34,631 nucleotides of DNA from Nocardioides sp. (GTDB lineage: Bacteria; Actinomycetota; Actinomycetes; Propionibacteriales; Nocardioidaceae). Position numbers and translations under genes: made by a program. The stretch lies in contig JAPSKJ010000003.1 of the NCBI GenBank assembly GCA_031177735.1, positions 1 to 34,631 of the forward strand, in the 5' to 3' direction. This document shows positions 1 through 8,003 of the stretch, piece after piece. Under the pieces are notes generated by a model. That model was given only the letters and a program-made list of their open reading frames with translations, did not search any database and had not been told where the DNA came from. The number at the start of each line of letters is the position of its first letter. Position 1 is the stretch's first letter.

Positions 1-668
1 GCGGCGAGCACCGAGTCACCCCACACGATCGGGGTGGTCTCGGCCAGTGCGATCGCGAGCATCTTGGCCGGGTTGACGGCCAGGTCACGGTGGGGCGAGG
101 CGGCGAGGGCGACGGCATCGAGCGCGTCAGCGACGCCGTCGGCGTCGGCGGTCGGGCCCAGCTGCACCCGGTGCAGGAAGCACAGCATCACCACGGCCAC
201 GGCCAGCTGGTCGCGGGTGGTCGTTGGCAGCACGGTCGTCCAGCGGCCCACGGCGTGCTGGGCCACCAGCGAGTCGGGCGGGCAGGCCACCACCAGCTGG
301 CAGCCGCGGCGTGCGGCCTCGGCGACGGCGGAGGCGGTGCCGGGGTCGGCCCCGTCGGGCGCGAGCACGACGACGAGGTCGAGCGACCCGGCCCAACCCG
401 GCAGGCCCTGGGCCGGCCAGGCGACGAAGGGCACCGGGCACCACGGCTCGAGCACCGCTCGGAGCAGGCGCGAGTCGGGGCCGGCCGCGATGACGGCTCG
501 CGGGGCGCCCGCCTCGCGGCTCAGCGCCACTGCCTCGTCGAGCGCCTCACTCGTCGTGCTCGACTCGCGGCGCACGCGGGAGCCGGACTCGGCCAGCGAG
601 CGCAGGCGCAGGTCGGCGGCGGCCAGCACCGTCTCGTCGTCCAGGCGGGACTCGTCGAACCAGCTCAT
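1..668 (-). CDS. SIS-domain protein, TobH/Rv3256c-like (partial, C-terminus beyond window)
   Basis: The frame is open from an ATG at 668 to the left edge, giving 222 residues without a stop, so the gene is cut there. The N-terminus begins MSWFDESRLDDE and a sugar-isomerase-like alpha/beta region follows (for example LDLVVVLAPDG and GCQLVVACPPDS). This is the gene found directly after phosphomannomutase and a Trm112-like protein in mycobacteria (Rv3256c type), where SIS/phosphoglucose-isomerase-like folds are assigned. A mannose-6-phosphate isomerase gene often follows, but it would lie outside the window. It is 22 nt after the Trm112-like gene, so it probably belongs to the manB operon. A role with phosphosugars is inferred from fold and context; I see no diagnostic catalytic motif. 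The family call is moderate and the coding call is strong. Confidence 0.8.
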   Translation of the reverse strand, partial: MSWFDESRLDDETVLAAADLRLRSLAESGSRVRRESSTTSEALDEAVALSREAGAPRAVIAAGPDSRLLRAVLEPWCPVPFVAWPAQGLPGWAGSLDLVVVLAPDGADPGTASAVAEAARRGCQLVVACPPDSLVAQHAVGRWTTVLPTTTRDQLAVAVVMLCFLHRVQLGPTADADGVADALDAVALAASPHRDLAVNPAKMLAIALAETTPIVWGDSVLA

Positions 669-690
669 CGGCTCCCTCACTGCTCGTGGG

Positions 691-894
691 TCAGGGTGTG
701 CGGGCCTCGTCGACCAGGAGGACCGGGATCCCGTCGCGCACGGGGTAGGCCAGCCGGCACTCCCCCTGGCACACCAGCTCACCACCCTCGGGCGTCTCGA
801 CGGGCAGCAGGTCGCCGTGGCACTGCGGGCACACGATGATCTCGAGCAGGGCGGGGTCCAGGCCGAGCGTCGGGCCGGTGTCGCCGGCGGCCAT
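691..894 (-). CDS. Trm112-family small zinc-binding protein
   Basis: This 67-residue protein has four cysteines spaced as in Trm112/YcaR-type zinc ribbons: CPQC at residues 22-25, and C42 and C46. A hydrophobic C-terminus (YPVRDGIPVLLVDEA) is also typical of the family. Eukaryotic and archaeal Trm112 proteins activate methyltransferases, whereas the role of actinobacterial copies is not established. It starts 1 nt after the manB stop codon, so translation is almost certainly coupled to manB, and the SIS-protein gene follows. This manB/Trm112/SIS order is conserved in actinobacteria. The size and cysteine pattern leave little doubt about the family, but the partner protein is unknown. Confidence 0.88.
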   Translation of the reverse strand: MAAGDTGPTLGLDPALLEIIVCPQCHGDLLPVETPEGGELVCQGECRLAYPVRDGIPVLLVDEARTP

Positions 895-895
895 C

Positions 896-2266
896 TCAGT
901 CGCCCTTCCGGATCACGGCGAGCGCTTCGTCGCGGATCCGCTCCATCGTCTCGGCGTCCTTGCCCTCGGCGTTGAGCCGCAGCAGGGGCTCGGTGTTGGA
1001 GGCGCGGACGTTGAAGGTCCAGTCGGCGTGGCTCACGGTGAGGCCGTCGAGGGTGTCGAGGGTGACGCCCTCGCGGCCACCGAACTCCGCCTCGATCGCG
1101 GCGATCGCGGCCTTCTGGTCCGCCACCTCGGTGTTGATCTCACCGCTCGAGGGATAGCGCTCGTACTCCGCCAGCAGACCGCTCAGCGGCTGGTCGGTCT
1201 CCGCCAGGGCGGCCATGGCGTGCAGCGCGGCCAGCATGCCGGAGTCGGCGCGCCAGAAGTCGCGGAAGTAGAAGTGGCCGCTGTGCTCGCCGCCGAAGAT
1301 CGCGTCGGTCTCGGCCATGGTGGTCTTGATGAACGAGTGGCCGACGCGGGTGCGGACCGGCTTGCCGCCGAGCTCGGTCACGATCTCCGGCACGGCGCGG
1401 CTGGTGATCAGGTTGTGGATGATGGTCGCGCCCGGCTCCTTGGCCAGCTCGCGGGCAGCGATCAGCGCGGTCAGCGTGCTGGGGTTGACCAGCTCGCCCC
1501 GCTCGTCGACCAGGAAGCAGCGGTCGGCGTCGCCGTCGAAGGCGAGTCCGATGTCGGCGCCCACCTCGCGGACCTTGGCCTGCAGGTCGACCAGGTTGGC
1601 GGCGTCGATCGGGTTGGCCTCGTGGTTGGGGAAGGTGCCGTCGAGCTCGAAGTACATCGGGACGACCTCGACCTGACCCTCCGGCATCCGCCCGAAGACC
1701 GCGGGAGCGGTGTGGCCGGCCATGCCGTTGCCGGCGTCGACCACGACCTTGAGCGTGCGGCCGGAGACGGGCGCGAGGGAGAGCAGGTGGGCGGCGTAGG
1801 CCTCGAGGACGTCGCTCTCCTCGATGGTGCCCGGCGTGGCCGCCCGCGCACCCTCGCCGGACAGGACGAGGTCGCGGATCTCGGCCAGGCCGCTCTCCAT
1901 GCCCACCGGCTGCGCGTACGCCCGGCACATCTTGATGCCGTTGTACTGCGCCGGGTTGTGGCTCGCGGTGAACATCGCGCCCGGGATGCCGAGGTGGCCG
2001 GAGGCGAAGTAGAGCTGGTCGGTGGAGGCGAGGCCGATCATGACGACGTCGGCACCGGCCTGGCTCGCGCCCTCGGCGAACGCACCGGCCATGCCCGGCG
2101 AGCTGGGGCGCATGTCGTGGCCGATCACCACCTGGGATGCGTCGACGACCGTGGCGAAGGCGCGGCCGGTCGCCCGGGCGAGCTCCTCGTCGACCTGGTC
2201 CGGCACGAGGCCGCGGACGTCGTAGGCCTTGAAGACGGCATTGATGACGGCAGGGTCGAGAGCCAT
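896..2266 (-). CDS. manB: Phosphomannomutase/phosphoglucomutase
   Basis: This 456-residue alpha-D-phosphohexomutase interconverts mannose-6-phosphate and mannose-1-phosphate in the cytoplasm, feeding GDP-mannose for glycolipids and wall glycans. All four family motifs are visible: the active-site serine loop TASHNP (S102), the metal loop DGDADRC (244-250), the sugar-binding loop GEHSGH (326-331), and the phosphate-binding loop RASNTEP (421-427). Length is normal for the family. The ATG at 2266 is supported by a TAGGGT -10 hexamer 7 nt upstream, so the transcript is probably leaderless. It leads an operon with the Trm112-like and SIS genes. A guanylyltransferase for the next pathway step lies at 11036-12136. 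Phosphoglucomutase activity cannot be excluded from sequence. Confidence 0.95.
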   Translation of the reverse strand: MALDPAVINAVFKAYDVRGLVPDQVDEELARATGRAFATVVDASQVVIGHDMRPSSPGMAGAFAEGASQAGADVVMIGLASTDQLYFASGHLGIPGAMFTASHNPAQYNGIKMCRAYAQPVGMESGLAEIRDLVLSGEGARAATPGTIEESDVLEAYAAHLLSLAPVSGRTLKVVVDAGNGMAGHTAPAVFGRMPEGQVEVVPMYFELDGTFPNHEANPIDAANLVDLQAKVREVGADIGLAFDGDADRCFLVDERGELVNPSTLTALIAARELAKEPGATIIHNLITSRAVPEIVTELGGKPVRTRVGHSFIKTTMAETDAIFGGEHSGHFYFRDFWRADSGMLAALHAMAALAETDQPLSGLLAEYERYPSSGEINTEVADQKAAIAAIEAEFGGREGVTLDTLDGLTVSHADWTFNVRASNTEPLLRLNAEGKDAETMERIRDEALAVIRKGD

Positions 2267-2273
2267 GAGGCAG

Positions 2274-2279
2274 ACCCTA
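2274..2279 (-). promoter_or_regulatory. -10 element TAGGGT for leaderless manB
   Basis: TAGGGT (TANNNT class) ends 7 nt before the manB ATG. The transcript would begin at or within a base or two of the start codon, and there is no Shine-Dalgarno sequence. It lies in the 18-nt gap after the DUF3499 stop, so manB can be transcribed separately from DUF3499. Confidence 0.7.
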
Positions 2280-2284
2280 GTGGC

Positions 2285-2641
2285 TCACTCCGAGGTGAGC
2301 ACCCGGAGGTGGCCGCGGCGGGTGGTCTCGCGCATCCCTTCCTCGGCCACGGCGGCGGGCCGGGGAGCGGGTCGGGCGGCCTCGCGGACGGCGTCGGCCA
2401 GCGCGAGCAGGTCGTCGTTGGAGGGCCCCTGGTGGCGGGCGTCGGTGGCCAGGCGGAGCACCTCCCAGCCGCGCGGGGCGGAGAGCCGCTCGCTGTGCAC
2501 GTCGCAGAGGTCGTAGGCATGCGGCTCGGCGTAGGTGGCCAGCGGGCCCAGCACGGCGGTCTGGTCGGCGTAGACGTAGGTCAGCGTGCAGACCGCGGGG
2601 CGGCCGCAGGCGGTACGCGAACAACGCCGGGTGGGACTCAC
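2285..2641 (-). CDS. DUF3499 family protein (Rv3258c-like)
   Basis: This 118-residue protein has a cysteine-rich N-terminal half: C7, C12 and C18 (CSRTAC, AVC) and then YDLCDVHSERL. That is the hallmark of the actinobacterial DUF3499 family and suggests a small metal- or zinc-ribbon-like fold. The C-terminal third is rich in Ala, Pro and Arg and looks disordered. No function is established. Its position directly upstream of manB and divergent from the zincin-fold gene matches the mycobacterial order Rv3257c-Rv3258c-Rv3259. The GTG start at 2641 is supported by TAGCGT 7 nt upstream, which implies leaderless translation. Confidence 0.9.
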   Translation of the reverse strand: MSPTRRCSRTACGRPAVCTLTYVYADQTAVLGPLATYAEPHAYDLCDVHSERLSAPRGWEVLRLATDARHQGPSNDDLLALADAVREAARPAPRPAAVAEEGMRETTRRGHLRVLTSE

Positions 2642-2648
2642 GCGGCAG

Positions 2649-2654
2649 ACGCTA
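2649..2654 (-). promoter_or_regulatory. -10 element TAGCGT for leaderless DUF3499 gene
   Basis: TAGCGT followed by exactly 7 nt and the GTG start. It is divergent from the -10 of the neighbouring plus-strand gene, with the two hexamers 24 bp apart. Confidence 0.68.
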
Positions 2655-2678
2655 CCGCCCCCACCCGCTGCCGCCGAT

Positions 2679-2684
2679 TAGGCT
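2679..2684 (+). promoter_or_regulatory. -10 element TAGGCT for leaderless zincin-fold gene
   Basis: TAGGCT followed by 8 nt and the ATG at 2693, with no Shine-Dalgarno sequence in between. This supports that start over in-frame upstream alternatives. Confidence 0.62.
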
Positions 2685-2692
2685 CGCTGGTC

Positions 2693-3133
2693 ATGGAGTC
2701 GCCGTCGCCGCCCCGCCGCCGCACGCGGGACCGCCGGGGTCGCGGGCCGCGGGGGCCGGGCGTCATGCCGAGCGTGCCCGGGCAGCCGGTGCTCCGCACC
2801 CGGCGCGAGCGCTTCGACGACCTCGCACTGGGCATCGTGACCGAGATCGACGCACGCTGGCAGGACCGCCTCGGCCTGGTCGAGTACGCCGTCGAGGACA
2901 CTCCCCAGATCCCCGACGACTGGTCCTCGGGCACGGTGCCGTTGTCGTCGCTGGTGCGCGGGTCCGGCGCCACGCCCACGCGGCTGGTGATCTTCCGACG
3001 GCCCATCGAGCACCGCTGTGAGACCCGCTCCGACCTGGAGGCGATGCTGCTCTCGGTGATCGTCGAGCAGGTCGCCGAGCTGCTCGGCATCGACGCCGAG
3101 GCGGTCGACCCGCGCTACGAGCGCGGCGACTGA
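2693..3133 (+). CDS. Metallopeptidase-family (minimal zincin fold) protein lacking HExxH, Rv3259-like
   Basis: A 146-residue protein with an Arg-rich disordered N-terminus (about 1-40) followed by the compact domain of the zincin-like metallopeptidase family. The stretch from FDDLALGIV through VEDTPQIP to RLVIFRRPIEHRC and VEQVAELLGID matches that fold. In catalytic members the last helix carries HExxHxxG. Here the equivalent positions read E125-Q-V-A-E129-L-L-G132, so both histidines and the catalytic glutamate are replaced. The protein is therefore unlikely to be a zinc peptidase. It is divergent from DUF3499, as Rv3259 is in M. tuberculosis. The start is set by a leaderless -10. Its function is unknown; a scaffold or binding role is only a guess. 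Confidence 0.85.
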   Translation: MESPSPPRRRTRDRRGRGPRGPGVMPSVPGQPVLRTRRERFDDLALGIVTEIDARWQDRLGLVEYAVEDTPQIPDDWSSGTVPLSSLVRGSGATPTRLVIFRRPIEHRCETRSDLEAMLLSVIVEQVAELLGIDAEAVDPRYERGD

Positions 3134-3154
3134 CGCTCCCGCCCGCCCGTGGGC

Positions 3155-3170
3155 GAGGCGGCAGCGCCTC
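3155..3170. terminator. Hairpin between convergent genes
   Basis: GAGGCG-GCAG-CGCCTC forms a 6-bp stem with a 4-nt loop in the 35-nt gap between the zincin-fold gene and DUF5719 and reaches the DUF5719 stop codon. There is no T-tract, so it is at best a weak bidirectional terminator. Confidence 0.4.
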
Positions 3171-4560
3171 AGGGCAGACCGGGCGCCACGTCGGGTCGGG
3201 CTCCGGTGCGGACCAGCGCGCGCAGTGGCACCACGGCGCTGCCCTCGCCGGTGACCACGACCGCTCCGCGCACGGGCGTCCGCTCGGGAGCGACCTCGAC
3301 GAGCAACGCGTCGTCGGGCAGCTCGAGGGTCACCGCCCGGCCCGGGGTCAGGTCGAGCCGCTGCTCGAGCAGGACCTCCCCGTCGGCGGCCCGCGCGACC
3401 ACCGCGGCGGCGCCGACGGCCGTCGCGCCGCCGAGCACGACCCGCTTCTCCCCCGCGGGCACCAGCACCGTGGTGCTCTCGGTGACCTCGGCGCCTGGCG
3501 TGGTCGCGGTGACGTCGCGCCCCGCGGCCGAGCGCAGCATCGCGCTCACCGGCCGGTTGGACTCGACCAGGATCCCGACGGCGTCGGGCGCCGCGTCGAG
3601 GACGGCGTCGAGGTTCGTGACCGCCACCGACCGGGGGGCGATGTCGAGCACGGGTGCGTCGGCCGGGCTGAACACCGATTCCGCGGTCACCAGTCGCACC
3701 TCCGCGCGCACCTGGTCGTCGGTGCCGTTGGCCACCACCAGGGTGCGCCGGTCGGCGGCGGGCAGGCCGAGGAGCAGCGTGGTGGTGGTCGGCTCAGCCT
3801 GACCGGGGATCCAGTCCTCCCCGCGGATGCCGCCGGTGAGCCGCTCGCCGCGGTCGCGCACCGTCACGGCGAGCTGGCCCCGCTCGACCGTGACGTGCAG
3901 GGCGAGGTGGCCGGGGTAGGGCACGATCGTGGCGAGGTCGAGCTCCTGGGTGCTGCCCCCCGGCACGGCCACGCCGCGCAGCGCCGGCACGTCCATCGGA
4001 CCCTCTTCGCCGAACACCTCGATGTCGGCGATCGCCGGGCCGGAGTTGGGGTTGACCAGCTCCACCACCGAGCTGTGCGTGGGCCCGGCGCCCAACCCGG
4101 TGAACCACTGGTCCGGCGCCGTGGTCGGGCAGTCGACCGCGGCCAGCGGCGCCGGCGCGGTCCGGCCCGCGACGAGGCCGGGGGCGAGCGCGCCGGAGCC
4201 GGTGATGACCACCGGGCCGTCTGCGGGGGCGGTGGTGACCTGACCGTGGCTGACCCGCGCCTCGGTGTCCCCCGAGGCGTTGAGCAGCGCGACCACTCCG
4301 GCGGCCTCGGGCTCACCGGTGCTGACCTGCACCGCTCCGCCACTGATGGGCGCGGGACAGACGACGCTGGCCTGCCTCAAGGGGGTCAGCTCGGGGGCTC
4401 GGGTCGGCACGGCCCCGGGATCGGTGCTCACCAGCGCGACCGCTCCGGCGACCGCGAGCGGCAGCACCACGGCGAGCGCGGAGGTGAGGTTGACGCGCGA
4501 GGTCGCGACCCGGCGGCTGCGGCGGGGCTCGGGTGCGGGATCTGCGGCGCGGCGGCTCAT
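3169..4560 (-). CDS. DUF5719 family membrane-anchored extracytoplasmic protein
   Basis: A 463-residue protein with a short basic cytoplasmic N-terminus (RRSRRVATSRV), one transmembrane segment at about 25-45 (ALAVVLPLAVAGAVALV), and a long extracytoplasmic beta-rich region. Repeated strand patterns such as VELVNPNSGPAIADIEVFGEEGP and LVVANGTDDQVRAEVRLV suggest tandem beta-sandwich modules. The only apparent extracytoplasmic cysteines, VVCPAP and VDCPTT, could pair. Its ATG overlaps the upstream glycosyltransferase stop by 4 nt (ATGA), so the two are made together. The glycosyltransferase/DUF5719 pair next to whiB and fbiA recurs in actinobacteria. No biochemical function is known. I infer that it works with the glycosyltransferase at the outer face of the membrane. 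Confidence 0.85.
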   Translation of the reverse strand: MSRRAADPAPEPRRSRRVATSRVNLTSALAVVLPLAVAGAVALVSTDPGAVPTRAPELTPLRQASVVCPAPISGGAVQVSTGEPEAAGVVALLNASGDTEARVSHGQVTTAPADGPVVITGSGALAPGLVAGRTAPAPLAAVDCPTTAPDQWFTGLGAGPTHSSVVELVNPNSGPAIADIEVFGEEGPMDVPALRGVAVPGGSTQELDLATIVPYPGHLALHVTVERGQLAVTVRDRGERLTGGIRGEDWIPGQAEPTTTTLLLGLPAADRRTLVVANGTDDQVRAEVRLVTAESVFSPADAPVLDIAPRSVAVTNLDAVLDAAPDAVGILVESNRPVSAMLRSAAGRDVTATTPGAEVTESTTVLVPAGEKRVVLGGATAVGAAAVVARAADGEVLLEQRLDLTPGRAVTLELPDDALLVEVAPERTPVRGAVVVTGEGSAVVPLRALVRTGARPDVAPGLP

Positions 4561-7445
4561 CGGCGGCGCCTCCTCTCGGTCGTCGGGGCGCAGAGGACGA
4601 GGACCACAACCAGCCCCAGGCCCTGCACGACCAGCAGCACGACCCGCAGCCAGTCGGTGCCGCTCTCGATCCAGTGGTCGGTGGGCGGCTCGTCGAGCTG
4701 CCAGGCCCGGGTCGAACGGTCGCTCGCGCTGGCCTGCGAGAGGCCACCGGTCGCGTCGATCGCCGCGGCCACCCGCGGGTCCGCCGGCGGAGGCTGGACG
4801 ACGTACTGGATCCCCGATCGCGCGAGCGCGGTGACCGTGTCGGCGGAGGTCGCGGTGGAGGCGAAGTCACGCACGAGGGCACTGAAGTCACCGTCCTCCG
4901 GGGTGAGCGCCTCGACCTCGTCCTCGCCGAGGGTGACCCCGTCGCCGCGGACCACGGTGTAGCTCAGCCCGTCGTCCTGGCTGCCGCGGAGCACCAGGAT
5001 GCCGTGCTCGGGGGCCAGCTCGGCGGCCTGCAGCATGTAGGCGGGGATGGGGTCGTCGGCGCCGTCGGCGAGCGCACCGCTGCCGCTGGCGACGAACCAC
5101 GCCATCCCGCCCACGGGTACGACGACGGCCACTGCGGCCGCCAGCCCGGCGACCCAGCGCCGCCAGCCGGGGAGGCCGGCCGCGACCGCTCCCTGGGCGC
5201 CGAGCACGACCGCGACGACCGCCGCCCCCTGGAGGGCGACCAGCGGGAAGCCGAGTCCGGGTGGGCTGGTCCAGCCGCTGCGGTCGAGATCGGCCAGCGC
5301 CACCAGCGCGGCGACGGCCGCGGTGACGAGCCCCGCGATCCAGCACACCAGGACGGGGATCCGGGTGCGGACCGGGATCAGCGCGAGCAGCGCGAGCAGC
5401 GGCAGCACCAGCCCCAGCCACCAGGGCGCGCCGAGGTCGGGCAGCCGGCCCAGCAGCAGGTGGGTGCCGTCGACCGCGGGCAGGGGCAGTCGACCGGCGT
5501 CGAGGAGCAGCGCCGCCGGATCGCTGTGCAGGACGGCCGGGATCCACCACGGCGAGAGCAGCACCGGTGGCACGAGCACGGCCACGGCGGGCGGCCCCCA
5601 CACCGAGCGCTGGCCGCGCACACCGGGCAGCAGCACCAGGGCCGCCAGCAGGACGACGACGCCGAGGACCAGGGCGACGAGCCAGCCGACCGGGGTGAAG
5701 GCGGCGAGGAGGGTGACCAGCAGGCCGGTGCGCCAGGCCGCCCGCCAGCGCCGGTCCGCCTCGGGGTCGGCGAAGCCGAGAGCTGCGTGAGCGGCCCAGG
5801 GCAGCACCGCGCCGGCGACCACCGGTCCCAGCCGGCCGTCGCCCCAGGCGCCGCTGACGGCGGGGACGAGCGCATACGTGGCCGAGCCCCACAGCACCAT
5901 CCACCGCGGGGCGCCCTGCGGCGAGACGAGCCGCCCGGCGACGCGGAGCAACCGCCACGCACCCCACACCGCCGCCGGCAGGGCGAGGAGCAGCACCGCG
6001 GAGACGGCCGCGCCGGGGCTGCCGCCGAGCAGCGTGGCCAGCAGGGCGAGCGGCAGCAGGTAGGGCGGCGCCGGGATGTCGGTGCCCTGCACCAGCGGGT
6101 GCCAGGACTCGTAGTGCAGTCGCCACCACGCGCCCGCACCCTCCGGTGTCGGGGACAGGCCGCCGCCGGAGACCGAGCCGAGCGCCGTGCGTGCTCCGAC
6201 CAGTCCCAGCACGACCACGGCGGTGAGCACGAGCGCGATCGGGTTGGTCAGGTAGCGCGCGACCAGGCCGGTGTCCTGCAGCAGCGCGTCGGGGTCGTCG
6301 GGATCGATTGCCGGCTTGCGCGCCGCGAAGGACGCCGGGTCGCGCTCCGCGGCCGCCGCGCGGCGCCGCTCCGCCACGTCGGCCGCCTGGTTGGTCACCG
6401 CGGCCAGCATGTCGCCGAGGAAGTCCAGACCGTGGCGGTAGGGCAGCCACCAGGGCGCCAGGAGGCGGCGTACCTCGCGCTCGGGCACGACCTGCCGCCC
6501 CCGGCGGTCGCGGCGGGCTGCGCTCAGCTCGCGCGGGCGGCTGTAGACCGACACCAGCGCGGCCAGCTCGTCGAACGCCTCTCCCACCGAGCGGAGCATC
6601 AAGAAGCCGAGCATCCGCAGCAGCGTGCCGAGCAGCAGCCGCAGGGTCCGCAGCGGCAGCGTGCGTGCCGGCGCGTTGACCAGCAGCGTGTAGAGCGCCG
6701 CCCGACGCTCCTGGTAGTGGGTGTGCCGGCCGGTCAGCGGCGTGCGCCGTGCCCCGCGGTGCGCCGCCTCGGCGTGGAACACGACCGCCTGCGGCACCAC
6801 CAGCGTGGTGTGCCCGGCCGCGGCCGCGCGCCAGCCGAAGTCGATGTCGTTGCCGAACATCGGCAGCAGCGGGTCGAAGCCGCCGAGCTGCTCGAGCACG
6901 CTGCGGCGCACCAGCATGCCGGCGCTGTTGACGGCCAGGACGCGCCGGACCTCGTCGTGCTGGCCCTGGTCGTACTCCCCGCGCTCCAGACCGGTCTCGC
7001 GCCGCCCGGTGCCGGACAGGGTGACTCCCACCTCGAGCAGGCGGCGCAGCGAGGGCCACTCCCGCAGCTTCGGCCCGAGTACGCCGGCCTCCGGGTGCTC
7101 CGCCGCGGCGGTGAGGAGCGCAGCGAGGGCGTGGGGATGGGGCGTGGCGTCGTCGTGCAGGATCCAGACCCACTCCGGGGGCCCGGCCGGCCCCGGGTCC
7201 TCCTGCAGCTCGGCGAGGGCGATCGCGACCGCCTCGGGGAAGCTGGTCGAGCCCTTCACGGTGTGGACGTGCCCGAAGGCCTCGCGCATCAGCGTCGGGC
7301 TCTCGTCCTTGCTGCCGGTGTCGACCGCGACCACGCGGGCGATCGGCGCGGTCTGCGCGGCGACGCCGTCGATGACCGTCGGCAGCCACCGCGCCCCGTC
7401 GTGGGCGACGAGGACGAGGGCGACCGGACCGTCCGAGGGATGCAC
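4557..7445 (-). CDS. Family 2 glycosyltransferase fused to a polytopic membrane domain
   Basis: A 962-residue protein. Residues 7-290 form a GT-A domain: the first strand VALVLVAHDG, the VDTGS nucleotide-binding segment (41-45), the metal-binding HDDAT (97-101), and GNDIDFGWRA as the acceptor/base region. From about residue 380 the sequence has roughly twelve hydrophobic segments separated by Arg-rich loops, with a large extracytoplasmic loop late in the protein (ILVLRGSQDDGL and following). This resembles polytopic GTs that use lipid-linked donors. The acceptor is unknown, and a wall glycan or glycoprotein is inferred. I chose GTG 7445 because TAGGGT lies 8 nt upstream and the GT-A fold starts immediately; an upstream ATG at 7502 would add 19 residues. 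Its stop overlaps the DUF5719 start. Confidence 0.87.
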   Translation of the reverse strand: MHPSDGPVALVLVAHDGARWLPTVIDGVAAQTAPIARVVAVDTGSKDESPTLMREAFGHVHTVKGSTSFPEAVAIALAELQEDPGPAGPPEWVWILHDDATPHPHALAALLTAAAEHPEAGVLGPKLREWPSLRRLLEVGVTLSGTGRRETGLERGEYDQGQHDEVRRVLAVNSAGMLVRRSVLEQLGGFDPLLPMFGNDIDFGWRAAAAGHTTLVVPQAVVFHAEAAHRGARRTPLTGRHTHYQERRAALYTLLVNAPARTLPLRTLRLLLGTLLRMLGFLMLRSVGEAFDELAALVSVYSRPRELSAARRDRRGRQVVPEREVRRLLAPWWLPYRHGLDFLGDMLAAVTNQAADVAERRRAAAAERDPASFAARKPAIDPDDPDALLQDTGLVARYLTNPIALVLTAVVVLGLVGARTALGSVSGGGLSPTPEGAGAWWRLHYESWHPLVQGTDIPAPPYLLPLALLATLLGGSPGAAVSAVLLLALPAAVWGAWRLLRVAGRLVSPQGAPRWMVLWGSATYALVPAVSGAWGDGRLGPVVAGAVLPWAAHAALGFADPEADRRWRAAWRTGLLVTLLAAFTPVGWLVALVLGVVVLLAALVLLPGVRGQRSVWGPPAVAVLVPPVLLSPWWIPAVLHSDPAALLLDAGRLPLPAVDGTHLLLGRLPDLGAPWWLGLVLPLLALLALIPVRTRIPVLVCWIAGLVTAAVAALVALADLDRSGWTSPPGLGFPLVALQGAAVVAVVLGAQGAVAAGLPGWRRWVAGLAAAVAVVVPVGGMAWFVASGSGALADGADDPIPAYMLQAAELAPEHGILVLRGSQDDGLSYTVVRGDGVTLGEDEVEALTPEDGDFSALVRDFASTATSADTVTALARSGIQYVVQPPPADPRVAAAIDATGGLSQASASDRSTRAWQLDEPPTDHWIESGTDWLRVVLLVVQGLGLVVVLVLCAPTTERRRRR

Positions 7446-7453
7446 GGGGGGAA

Positions 7454-7459
7454 ACCCTA
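7454..7459 (-). promoter_or_regulatory. -10 element TAGGGT for leaderless glycosyltransferase gene
   Basis: TAGGGT followed by 8 nt and GTG 7445. No Shine-Dalgarno sequence is present, and the spacing matches the module seen before many genes in this window. Confidence 0.62.
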
Positions 7460-7545
7460 ACCGCCCGGGGCACGCGGCCCGCCTCCGCGCTGAGCCGACC
7501 ACACCGACCGCGGCCCCGTCACCCGGAACGCCCGGAAAACGCAGC

Positions 7546-7569
7546 GACCCCCGGTGTGGGCCGGGGGTC
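7546..7569 (-). terminator. Intrinsic terminator after whiB2
   Basis: A perfect 9-bp stem (GACCCCCGG / CCGGGGGTC) with a 6-nt loop lies 15 nt past the whiB2 stop. On the minus strand it is followed within 6 nt by TTTT, so it should terminate whiB2 transcription before the glycosyltransferase promoter. Confidence 0.8.
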
Positions 7570-7584
7570 AGCTGCGGTGGTGCA

Positions 7585-7839
7585 TCAGACTGCGCGCTTC
7601 TTGAGCTTGCGGCGCTCGCGCTCGGAGAGGCCGCCCCAGATGCCGAAGCGCTCGTCGTTCATCAGTGCGGACTCGAGGCACTCGTTGCGCACCTCGCACG
7701 TCTGGCAGACCTTCTTTGCCTCGCGCGTGGAGCCGCCCTTCTCGGGGAAGAACGCTTCAGGATCCGTCTGTGCGCACAGCGCACGCTCCTGCCAGCCCCC
7801 GTCGTCGGCGTCTGGCTCGAGGAGAAAGAGTTCTCTCAC
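7585..7839 (-). CDS. whiB2: WhiB-family iron-sulfur transcriptional regulator, WhiB2 type
   Basis: An 84-residue Wbl protein. Four cysteines ligate a [4Fe-4S] cluster: C22, C45, C48 and C54 in the C-x22-C-x2-C-x5-C pattern. GIWGG (66-70) and the basic C-terminal tail ERERRKLKKRA complete the family signature. WhiB2/WhmD proteins act with the principal sigma factor and are needed for septation in mycobacteria and for sporulation septation (WhiB) in Streptomyces. Synteny (fbiA-fbiB upstream and divergent, zincin-fold and DUF3499 genes further on) assigns the WhiB2 subclass. I chose GTG 7839 because AAAGGG lies 9 nt upstream. Transcription should start about 155 nt earlier from the promoter at 8004-8032, giving an unusually long leader in this window of mostly leaderless genes. 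Confidence 0.95.
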   Translation of the reverse strand: MRELFLLEPDADDGGWQERALCAQTDPEAFFPEKGGSTREAKKVCQTCEVRNECLESALMNDERFGIWGGLSERERRKLKKRAV

Positions 7840-8003
7840 GTCACTCGCCCTTTCGACCCTTGTGTTGCATTGATCCGATTTCTCGACCCTGCTGCCATCT
7901 GCTGCGTGGTGTTCCCTCTGTGCCTGACGACACTGGTGCCCAGCACTCGGACGTCTCACTGGTGTGCGCGACACGCGGATCAAGGAAAAACAACACTATG
8001 GGA

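Noticed and set aside
836..3133. A 765-codon plus-strand frame opposite manB
   Set aside because: It is an antisense shadow produced by GC-rich third positions. manB and DUF3499 on the other strand have clear family motifs. Only its last 146 codons (from 2693) are a real gene.
4533..7460. A 975-codon plus-strand frame opposite the large glycosyltransferase
   Set aside because: Its translation is low-complexity, rich in Gln/Arg/Gly/His, with no domain. The minus-strand frame has a GT-A fold and membrane helices.
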